This document shows positions 1 through 5,050 of a stretch of 5,710 nt of DNA, in pieces (position 1 is the first letter of the stretch; each line of letters opens with the position of its first letter). The notes beneath the pieces were generated by a model, which saw only the letters and a program-made list of their open reading frames with translations, was not told where the DNA came from and did no database searches. This stretch comes from Alphaproteobacteria bacterium (GTDB lineage: Bacteria > Pseudomonadota > Alphaproteobacteria > Rickettsiales > UBA998): assembly GCA_021730835.1 (NCBI GenBank), contig JAKFYP010000216.1, positions 1-5,710 of the forward strand, given 5' to 3'. The position numbers were made by a program, and so were the translations under genes.

Positions 1-15
1 TATGTTATTAGAGTT

Positions 16-69
16 GCCGGCACCCCATTTCATGGGTACTGGCGGAGAGAGGGGATTTCAGAGTCCGCC
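16..69. repeat. Two adjacent short stem-loops
   Basis: The first stem-loop has an inner stem CCCAT (24-28) / ATGGG (32-36) with a 3-nt loop, extended outward by imperfect pairing of 16-22 with 37-43. The second pairs GGCGGA (41-46) with TCCGCC (64-69) and shares bases 41-43 with the first, so the two may be alternatives. No U-run follows, so an intrinsic terminator of an upstream gene is not supported. They may be REP-like intergenic palindromes. Confidence 0.35.
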
Positions 70-86
70 GCAATCACGGTGATACT

Positions 87-132
87 CCCTCTCCCCCTTT
101 TTTTGAAGGGGGAGAGGGTTGGGGTGAGGGGG
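87..132. repeat. C-rich palindromic intergenic repeat
   Basis: A perfect 13-bp stem, CCCTCTCCCCCTT (87-99) and AAGGGGGAGAGGG (106-118), encloses a 6-nt loop and is followed by a G-rich tail (119-132). Palindromes of this type, with a tail reading GGTTGGGGTGAGGGG, occur as dispersed intergenic repeats in many proteobacterial genomes; that is general knowledge, not something I could search here. On the minus strand the stem would be followed by mixed sequence rather than a T-run, so I call it a repeat and not a terminator. Confidence 0.6.
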
Positions 133-197
133 AAGAAAACATATAACTTTCTGCAATACATCAATACATAATGAGTCAAAAGCCTACCTGAGTAACG

Positions 198-209
198 TGG
201 GTAATCAGA
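198..209. repeat. Orphan copy of the MITE terminal sequence
   Basis: The 12 bases GTGGGTAATCAG are identical to the outer 12 bases of the right end of the MITE-like element (448-459) and inverted relative to its left end (289-300). The sequence inward of this copy (upstream of 198) does not match the MITE arm, and no partner end is visible between 1 and 197. It may be the remnant of a second, decayed element, or a hotspot where related elements insert. Confidence 0.45.
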
Positions 210-279
210 ACTCGCTAAAGCCGTAAATAGCGGCTCCTTACTTGTTACGCCCGAGACAGAACAGACAATCAAGGATGCT

Positions 280-287
280 TAGCTGAT
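280..287. repeat. Left flanking direct repeat of the MITE (TAGCTGAT)
   Basis: TAGCTGAT here is repeated at 461-468 on the other side of the MITE-like element. Each copy is separated from the inverted repeat by one base (C at 288, A at 460), which could be a mismatched outermost position of the terminal repeat. The arrangement fits an 8-bp target-site duplication and indicates that the element entered by transposition. Confidence 0.6.
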
Positions 288-288
288 C

Positions 289-459
289 CTGATTACCCAC
301 TATTCACCGCTTGCCTCTTATCTGTATGTATGTCAGTAAAAACAGTTGGTTACCGCTCCCCCCTTGGAGCACCCGCCTGCGGGGTGCTCCTCTTGTGTAA
401 TGTACAGCATCCCGCAGGCGGATGCTTCAAGGGGGGAGCGGTGAATAGTGGGTAATCAG
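289..459. mobile_element. MITE-like non-coding palindromic element, 171 bp
   Basis: Perfect 23-bp terminal inverted repeats lie at 289-311 and 437-459; the left one begins CTGATTACCCAC. Internal arms 352-383 and 411-442 also pair, with only two mismatches (at 367 and 372), so the element could fold into one long hairpin. Two smaller alternative hairpins sit near the tip (366-374 with 382-390; 407-412 with 420-425). The 8-bp sequence TAGCTGAT flanks the element at 280-287 and 461-468, each one base from the repeat end, as expected of a target-site duplication. There is no room for a transposase, so any movement would depend on one elsewhere. I cannot assign the parent IS family; 8-bp duplications occur in several. 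Confidence 0.75.
306..357. repeat. 46-bp insertion in the left MITE arm with 6-bp direct repeats
   Basis: ACCGCT occurs at 306-311 and 352-357 with 40 unrelated bases between. If one copy plus those 40 bases is removed, the left arm becomes a continuous 49-base complement of the right arm 411-459 with only two mismatches. The simplest reading is that the ancestral element was a 125-bp near-perfect palindrome that later gained 46 bp in one arm, by a small insertion with a 6-bp duplication or by slippage. The inserted bases show no clear inverted repeat of their own. Confidence 0.6.
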
Positions 460-460
460 A

Positions 461-468
461 TAGCTGAT
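461..468. repeat. Right flanking direct repeat of the MITE (TAGCTGAT)
   Basis: This is the second copy of the 8-bp direct repeat seen at 280-287. It marks the right edge of the MITE insertion, about 50 bp upstream of the predicted -35 of the AAA+ gene, so the insertion lies close to that promoter but does not disrupt it. Confidence 0.6.
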
Positions 469-472
469 TGAT

Positions 473-520
473 GTGCAATCATAAAGTAAATCGGCTATAA
501 CTATAAATCAGCAATTGCAC
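473..520. promoter_or_regulatory. Inverted repeat GTGCAAT / ATTGCAC upstream of the AAA+ gene
   Basis: GTGCAAT (473-479) and ATTGCAC (514-520) are perfect 7-bp complements separated by 34 nt of AT-rich DNA. The right half-site covers the predicted -35 hexamer, so the pair could be half-sites for a regulator that loops or covers the promoter. A chance occurrence is possible in such AT-rich sequence. Confidence 0.3.
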
Positions 521-543
521 TTTAATAAAAGTTAATTTAAAAT
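515..543 (+). promoter_or_regulatory. Predicted sigma70-type promoter of the operon
   Basis: TTGCAC (515-520) and TAAAAT (538-543) are separated by exactly 17 nt. The -10 matches the consensus at 5 of 6 positions, while the -35 keeps only the TTG core. Transcription would begin near 550, giving a leader of about 35 nt before the ATG at 585. The surrounding DNA is very AT-rich. It is the best-placed candidate I see, but other AT-rich hexamers such as TATAAC (496-501) could also serve. Confidence 0.45.
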
Positions 544-552
544 ACCGGTATT
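541..552. promoter_or_regulatory. 12-bp perfect palindrome, operator candidate
   Basis: AATACCGGTATT is its own reverse complement. It begins inside the predicted -10 hexamer and extends over the predicted start site, which is where a dimeric repressor would block transcription. No second copy was noticed in front of the other genes, consistent with a single control point for the operon. The regulator is not in this window. Confidence 0.4.
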
Positions 553-584
553 CTGTTTATCTGCATTTATAAACGAGGAAAACA

Positions 585-3500
585 ATGTCAGAGTCTATCA
601 CCAAAACATCCACCCTACCCAACGGCAACCAGCATACCGGATTAGATCCGGCCTACCGCACACCGGCTGAAGGTGTGGGTATTCCTATGATGCATGTTGA
701 CTTTTCCGATCCGGATGGAGCACAAACTTTAAGTATCCTTAAACCAGACTACCCCAGAACATTCGGCACGACTTCTGATACTCGTCAGGCAGGCGTACTG
801 CTGCGCAACATGGTCGCTCCCGTTTTAATGCCGGGTTTTCTTAATATGCTACATGCCCTGCATGTTGATGAAGGATCAACTGCTGAAGATCGCAGCCTGA
901 ACCGGGCGGCGGCGCTGATCGGCCCGCCCGGACTTGGTAAAACCGAGGCTGGTCATGTTCTGGCAAGAGCTTTCGGCATGCAGATGCACCTGATCCCGTG
1001 CGGCGGAAAGGTGATAGATAACCTGATTGAGTATACGACTGCCGCCCATTCGATCACGGAAAGCGAGATCGAGAAAAAAATAACGGAGCGCTATAACAGC
1101 GGAGAATTGTCCTCTACTTCAAAGAATCTAATTGAGCAGGCTTGTGGGGCTTATATCGCGTCTGACGAAAGCGGGAATAAGAAACTGGATCTTTACAGAG
1201 AATTACCTGATGAAGAAAAACAGGACGCCCGTGAAGTATTCGATACCCTGAGGGGCGTGGCCGAGGCGGAAGGCATTGCCCCTAAAGGCGGTCAGTTGAT
1301 GACCAAAGTCTCCGGCCCTTTGTTTGAGGCGCTCAAAGCGGCGAAAAACAGTGGCCATCCGCAACTGATCTTGCTGGATGAATTTACCCGGCGCTCGGAT
1401 GCCAGCGGCGGCAACCCCATGCTGTACGAAGTGCTGGTCGGCACACGGAAAGACTCTATCACCATCACAGCCGGGAGTGAAAAACTCGAGCTGAGCAATG
1501 CGGATCTGCGAAAAAACGGCACATTCGTTATTTTTACCGGTAACACACGGGATCCCAATGACCGCTCGATTCAGGCATTTCCCGATGCGTTACTCTCCCG
1601 CGTTGAGGTGATTAACCTTGAGCATGCCGCTGCGCGTGATTATACGCATCGCATCCAGCAAATCCTGACGGGTCTGCCGATCAGCACCCACTATCAGGCT
1701 CAGAAATCGCGCTGGGAGGAAACCGGCGGGAGCACGGCGTTTCAGCAATCCCTGAAAACCGCCCAGAGACTCGGTCTGGAAACCCACGAGATGAAAGATA
1801 TTCCGGGAGAACATGATAGCTATATCGCTAACTGGAAAAAAGTGATGCAGGGCACGGAACAATTTGCCAATTTTATGTTCGATCTGGAACTCATGAGTAA
1901 TACGGACTCAGGCATCTATGCTAACGGCAGTGATTTTTCCAGAAAGCTCAAGGGAGAAATAACAAAAATCGAAAGCAACCCGAATCATCCGGCCAACAAT
2001 ATGCATTTCGACCTGCGGCCAGCTCAGAAATGGCTGGAAGAAGCAAGGGCATATAAGGATGCGGTTAATAAACCGGGGGAAAATCAAAAATACACTCCCG
2101 GCAACGGTTTTCCACAGGAGACGATCGGCAACCATCTTGTAGGAAAAATATACGAGAAAATCAATCAGTTGTTTCCGCAAACCCGGGCTGATAATGCAAC
2201 CATCAGGGAATACATAAAAACACTGTATGCCAAACACGGCATTTACCTTCCCGACAAGGAAATCACCGCCAGCAACCAAGGGGCAAAGGAAACGGCGAGC
2301 AAAGGCGTGGATGTGCAGGGACTAAGCAATGTGCAATCCATCGCTCAATTGCTCAACACTCCGCGTGAAATCTCTCAGGATGCCACGATTCGCGCCTGGC
2401 AGGAAATGCTGGTTGAGGTCATCGCCAGAAAATACCCGGAGGAAGTGACGCAAGAAGCGCTGGGGCAACCGGATCAGGTGCTGTCCTACGCGGCGGTTGC
2501 AAATCTAATGGGGATGCAACCTAAACTTGTGGCGACGCTACGCGAACAGGCGCATGAAGGGAGCGTGGCGGTCGTGCCAACCGTACAGATTCTGACACCG
2601 GTGAATGGCGGCAAGTATGGAGTACAACTTGGCCTGGAGGAAGCGATTGACCCCTATTCGATCGGAGAGATGCAGAAAGAATATCCGGATATGGCGACGC
2701 AAGTCATCGAAGCCTATCAGGCGGAAACGTCCGGCAGTGGGCGCGACGGGAAAAACGCTCCGGATTTTCTTTCGTTCATGGTGACGCTGGCGATGCCCGA
2801 TGTCGCCCCGGCGCTGCTTCCCGACTTGCTGAAAACCGACACTTTTATTAAAATGCGGCCGGAAAAAGAGGCAATCGGCGAGCTTCCGATCCGCATCGGC
2901 AGCGGAAAGGAAAATCCCTTGCATGTGAATGTCACACCGCTTCAGGTCGGTATGGTCAACGGCGAGCCGGATATCGTGCATCTTCTGGTTAAATTCAAGG
3001 ATGTGGAGGACGGCTCCCGTAATACGGACGGCTCCCCCAAACAGGAATTTGACAGCGCCTTTATCATCGGCAACCACGCGGATGTACCCGAAAAGCTCAG
3101 ACAAATGCTTCAGGGACAGGGAATCACCTATATCTGCCAGAGGGATGATGATGCGGCACAAAAGATTGCAGCGGCATTTGAAAATCTGGGCAACCATGCC
3201 CAAAACCACCTCAGACAGCAGCTTGAAGCAGAGAAAGAGGCGGCCGAAGAAAAGGGCGAGGTTGCAACCCCGAATCCGCTCAGCGCGATTACCAACCCCA
3301 CGGAAATGGTGATTTCAGCCGAGATGATGAAGATGGACCCAACCAGAAAATTCTGCGAGGAGCACGGTATCACTAAGGTGCAAATGATTGAGCCATCGGA
3401 AAAAATCATCGTTGAGGAAGAGGTTAATGGCCGGAAACAACAAGTGGAAAAAGAGTCGGCAACCGGGAAATACTGCAAAGAGCACGGTATCGTGCAACTG

Positions 3501-3683
3501 GTCGAGATTCCCCAGAACGGGTCGCAATTCATTGCCGAAGCCCTGCACAAAGGGGAAATGAAGCCGGTGAACGTGAAGATGGCGCTGGCAGGCGATATCC
3601 AGAAAATACTTCCCGAAGCCAATCAGGAAACATGGCGGGATTTTGTAGCCTCGACTCAGCAGCAATCCGCAAAATCCATGTAA
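585..3683 (+). CDS. Large MoxR/AAA_5-like AAA+ ATPase with unknown C-terminal region
   Basis: A 1032-aa protein. Walker A is GPPGLGKT (residues 113-120). A MoxR-like GPLF follows at 244-247, then Walker B LILLDE (261-266), sensor 1 FTGN with N320, and an arginine-finger-like LLSR ending at R339. It should bind and hydrolyse ATP and remodel a partner, probably as a ring. There are about 140 residues between Walker A and Walker B, roughly twice what I expect for MoxR-type domains; the extra piece (about 157-235) is charged and likely helical. Residues from about 345 to the end match nothing I recognise. They include a charged helix (876-890) and two C-x2-H repeats (KFCEEHGI 922-929, KYCKEHGI 962-969). 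There is no signal peptide or membrane segment, so it is probably cytoplasmic. The start at 585 has GAGG (575-578) six bases upstream. The gene ends in tandem stops TAATAA. It is first in the operon; the substrate is unknown. Confidence 0.93.
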   Translation: MSESITKTSTLPNGNQHTGLDPAYRTPAEGVGIPMMHVDFSDPDGAQTLSILKPDYPRTFGTTSDTRQAGVLLRNMVAPVLMPGFLNMLHALHVDEGSTAEDRSLNRAAALIGPPGLGKTEAGHVLARAFGMQMHLIPCGGKVIDNLIEYTTAAHSITESEIEKKITERYNSGELSSTSKNLIEQACGAYIASDESGNKKLDLYRELPDEEKQDAREVFDTLRGVAEAEGIAPKGGQLMTKVSGPLFEALKAAKNSGHPQLILLDEFTRRSDASGGNPMLYEVLVGTRKDSITITAGSEKLELSNADLRKNGTFVIFTGNTRDPNDRSIQAFPDALLSRVEVINLEHAAARDYTHRIQQILTGLPISTHYQAQKSRWEETGGSTAFQQSLKTAQRLGLETHEMKDIPGEHDSYIANWKKVMQGTEQFANFMFDLELMSNTDSGIYANGSDFSRKLKGEITKIESNPNHPANNMHFDLRPAQKWLEEARAYKDAVNKPGENQKYTPGNGFPQETIGNHLVGKIYEKINQLFPQTRADNATIREYIKTLYAKHGIYLPDKEITASNQGAKETASKGVDVQGLSNVQSIAQLLNTPREISQDATIRAWQEMLVEVIARKYPEEVTQEALGQPDQVLSYAAVANLMGMQPKLVATLREQAHEGSVAVVPTVQILTPVNGGKYGVQLGLEEAIDPYSIGEMQKEYPDMATQVIEAYQAETSGSGRDGKNAPDFLSFMVTLAMPDVAPALLPDLLKTDTFIKMRPEKEAIGELPIRIGSGKENPLHVNVTPLQVGMVNGEPDIVHLLVKFKDVEDGSRNTDGSPKQEFDSAFIIGNHADVPEKLRQMLQGQGITYICQRDDDAAQKIAAAFENLGNHAQNHLRQQLEAEKEAAEEKGEVATPNPLSAITNPTEMVISAEMMKMDPTRKFCEEHGITKVQMIEPSEKIIVEEEVNGRKQQVEKESATGKYCKEHGIVQLVEIPQNGSQFIAEALHKGEMKPVNVKMALAGDIQKILPEANQETWRDFVASTQQQSAKSM
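3354..3491 (+). repeat. 40-codon spaced repeat in the AAA+ gene encoding C-x2-H units
   Basis: The 12 bases GAGCACGGTATC occur at 3360-3371 and again at 3480-3491, exactly 120 nt apart and in frame. The encoded units are KFCEEHGI (922-929) and KYCKEHGI (962-969), with weaker likeness on either side. Two C-x2-H pairs could together supply four zinc ligands, or this may be a duplicated structural hairpin. The DNA identity suggests an internal duplication that is not very old or is under constraint. Confidence 0.6.
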
Positions 3684-3700
3684 TAACGCAGGAGAGCATC

Positions 3701-4024
3701 ATGAAAAACGAAGCATTATATACGCTGGCCGAGCAGGCCCTGCCCGATGCCGCCCGTTGCGCCGCCCTTACCCGCCCGCTGGGCCGGGTATTGCTCTCGG
3801 ATGTTTATGGCGTCGCGCCCGGCTGGGAAAGCGCCGAGTTGCCCGCCGCCGAGGGAATCGTGACGGTGGACAGCCGCGAAGCGTTCGACCGGCAGATGGC
3901 ATTGCAGGATACGCATGCGGTATTCGTCAAGGACGGCATATTCTCCAGCCGGGACGATCTGGCGGAGGCGCTGCGCCATGTTCCTTATTGCCGCACGATT
4001 TATTATGCCCTGCCGAAGCACTAA
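3701..4024 (+). CDS. GC-rich 107-aa protein of unknown function
   Basis: I do not recognise this protein. The chosen start, ATG 3701, has a strong AGGAG (3690-3694) six bases upstream and follows the ATPase stop by 17 nt; an ATG at 3632 would overlap the ATPase and lacks such a site. The sequence has an Ala/Leu-rich N-terminal helix (residues 4-25) and a mixed alpha/beta-like remainder, with no signal peptide, membrane segment or visible catalytic motif. Third codon positions are strongly G/C, supporting this frame. By hand count 3721-4020 is about 66% G+C, against about 48% in the ankyrin gene downstream, so it may have a different origin. The next small gene is in the same frame, separated by one TAA and eight sense codons, so an ancestral single gene split by a stop is possible. 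Its place between ATPase and ankyrin genes suggests an adaptor or partner role, which is inference. Confidence 0.82.
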   Translation: MKNEALYTLAEQALPDAARCAALTRPLGRVLLSDVYGVAPGWESAELPAAEGIVTVDSREAFDRQMALQDTHAVFVKDGIFSSRDDLAEALRHVPYCRTIYYALPKH

Positions 4025-4048
4025 TCGCCGATTACCGGAAACCCTGCG

Positions 4049-4225
4049 ATGAATGAGACCGCATTACTGGAGGATACGCAGGTTGCTTGCCGCTACCACC
4101 TGACCCGAATTTATCAAGCGCCGGAGCCATACCGGCAGGCACAATTCGCGCATCCGTTCACGCCGGTCGCCCGCCGCGCCGCCACCTTCGATCCGCTTTC
4201 ACTGGCGGCGGGAGGTGTGTCATGA
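4049..4225 (+). CDS. 58-aa small protein sharing an FDPLSL tail with the ankyrin protein
   Basis: A short open frame whose TGA stop overlaps the next start as ATGA (4222-4225), typical of translational coupling. Residues 33-42 (F-x-H-x-F-T-x2-A-R) and FDPLSL (47-52) match residues 244-253 and 260-265 of ankyrin protein 1. Five of the six FDPLSL codons differ synonymously between the two genes, so the likeness is at protein level and argues that this frame is translated. The rest resembles nothing I know. The start is uncertain: ATG 4049 has only a weak GGA (4037-4039) upstream, and translation may depend on the preceding gene. Alternatively it is the 3' part of a gene whose 5' part is the 107-aa frame, broken at TAA 4022-4024. 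It has no membrane segment. Confidence 0.65.
   Translation: MNETALLEDTQVACRYHLTRIYQAPEPYRQAQFAHPFTPVARRAATFDPLSLAAGGVS
4211..4215 (+). promoter_or_regulatory. Ribosome-binding site fixing the start of ankyrin gene 1
   Basis: GGAGG lies six bases before ATG 4222 and inside the end of the 58-aa frame. It decides for 4222 against an in-frame TTG at 4087, which would add 45 residues of proline/arginine-rich sequence that are simply another frame of the 58-aa gene. Confidence 0.8.
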
Positions 4226-5046
4226 GAATCAGCGAACTCCAGGGAAATGATCGTGAGCTGGCGGCGGCATTGTTTGAGGATATTACCCCGACTATTTTTC
4301 CTGAAGATTTTCCTCTGACTTTTTTGTCTCAACTGCCGCGATTACTTATCAGGAACAAGTTCCTTGCAAAAGTATCAGACGATGCAGGATTGACTCTGTT
4401 GCACCGGGCGGCCTTGAAGGGTAATTTACAAGTATGCACCCAGTTGCTTGAAGGCGGCGCGGACGTTAATGCCCGAGATGACAAGGGAATGACGCCTCTG
4501 CACCATGCCACCATGCGCAATTCAATCCCCATAATGAAAGAGATGATACGCCCCGATACGCAAATAGACGCGCAGGATGATGATGGCAATACGAGTCTTC
4601 ATCATGCTACATGTCAAGAGGCGGTAACATTTTTACTGCGCCACGGTGCGAACCCAAACATCCAAAACCATCAGGGCAAACTGCCTGTTGAGAAGTTTTC
4701 TTATGACGCGATAGCAGCCGCAACCACGGACATATACAATATCATCCATCAGGATATAGAAAACCCATCCTATCTCACCAAAAAGCGATTGTTAAATAAG
4801 GATAAAATCACCGACCTGACACAAAATATCTGCGGCGCGGGTTTATTTTATGAAAAACTGTTCAGGCCTCTGCTTGATTCCAAAAAACCGAAAGACCGGC
4901 AATTGCTGGATGATGTTTTCCATGCCCTCCCCTCCCAATGGCAGATTCGTTTTACCCATCTCTACACGGTCTTTGCCCGCGAGCAGACCCAAAAATTGTT
5001 TGATCCATTGTCCTTGAGCCAGACAGGCTACGTGGAAAGAGGATAA
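4222..5046 (+). CDS. Ankyrin-repeat protein 1 with C-terminal FDPLSL tail
   Basis: A 274-aa protein. The N-terminal part (1-50) is unassigned. Ankyrin repeats follow at about 54-86, 87-119 and 120-149, with the usual signatures (G-x-T-x-LH-x-A and GADVN / GANPN); a degenerate fourth begins at 150. Ankyrin repeats are protein-binding scaffolds, so this is probably a binding or adaptor protein; the partner is unknown. The C-terminal third (160-274) is not ankyrin. It holds C204-x2-G-x-F-x6-PLL-x-S (204-220), also present in the downstream ankyrin protein, and an end segment (244-253 plus FDPLSL 260-265) shared with the 58-aa protein. There is no signal peptide or membrane segment. It overlaps the 58-aa gene by 4 nt and precedes the next ankyrin gene by 4 nt, so co-translation is likely. 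Secreted effector, immunity-type binder and ATPase adaptor are all open possibilities. Confidence 0.88.
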   Translation: MRISELQGNDRELAAALFEDITPTIFPEDFPLTFLSQLPRLLIRNKFLAKVSDDAGLTLLHRAALKGNLQVCTQLLEGGADVNARDDKGMTPLHHATMRNSIPIMKEMIRPDTQIDAQDDDGNTSLHHATCQEAVTFLLRHGANPNIQNHQGKLPVEKFSYDAIAAATTDIYNIIHQDIENPSYLTKKRLLNKDKITDLTQNICGAGLFYEKLFRPLLDSKKPKDRQLLDDVFHALPSQWQIRFTHLYTVFAREQTQKLFDPLSLSQTGYVERG

Positions 5047-5050
5047 AGTC

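Larger units (their letters stand above)
1..584. other. Gene-free upstream region rich in small repeats
   Basis: No convincing coding sequence lies here. The longest open frame (minus strand, 30-272, 80 codons) runs across a palindromic repeat and has no ribosome-binding site I can see, so I do not call it. The stretch contains stem-loops near 16-69, a C-rich palindrome (87-118), an orphan repeat end (198-209), a MITE-like element (289-459) and the promoter/leader of the AAA+ gene (about 461-584). Base composition changes abruptly: the MITE arms are GC-rich, while 481-540 is only about 22% G+C by hand count. The end of any upstream gene is outside the window. Confidence 0.75.

Noticed and set aside
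30..272. 80-codon minus-strand open frame
   Set aside because: It crosses the C-rich palindrome, has no visible ribosome-binding site and gives a low-complexity protein; I take it as chance.
366..398. Intrinsic terminator at the 366-390 hairpin
   Set aside because: A 9-bp GC-rich stem is followed by TCTTGTGT, but no gene ends just upstream and the hairpin is part of the MITE palindrome, so terminator function is not supported.
289..459. CRISPR-like repeat arrangement
   Set aside because: The repeats are inverted, not direct and regularly spaced, and there are no spacers or cas genes.
2538..3209. 223-codon minus-strand frame and other antisense frames inside the ATPase gene
   Set aside because: They lie fully opposite a gene with clear AAA+ motifs and show no recognisable domains or start signals.
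3632..3700. Earlier ATG for the 107-aa protein
   Set aside because: It would lie inside the ATPase gene without a good ribosome-binding site, while ATG 3701 has a strong one at ideal spacing.
3757..4056. 99-codon plus-strand frame and 101-codon minus-strand frame over the 107-aa gene
   Set aside because: High G+C makes long shadow frames common; the products are Arg/Gly/Ala-rich, and neither has a start as good as ATG 3701.
4087..4221. Longer ankyrin protein 1 starting at TTG 4087
   Set aside because: ATG 4222 has GGAGG six bases upstream and an ATGA overlap with the preceding frame; the extra 45 residues look like an out-of-frame reading of the 58-aa gene.
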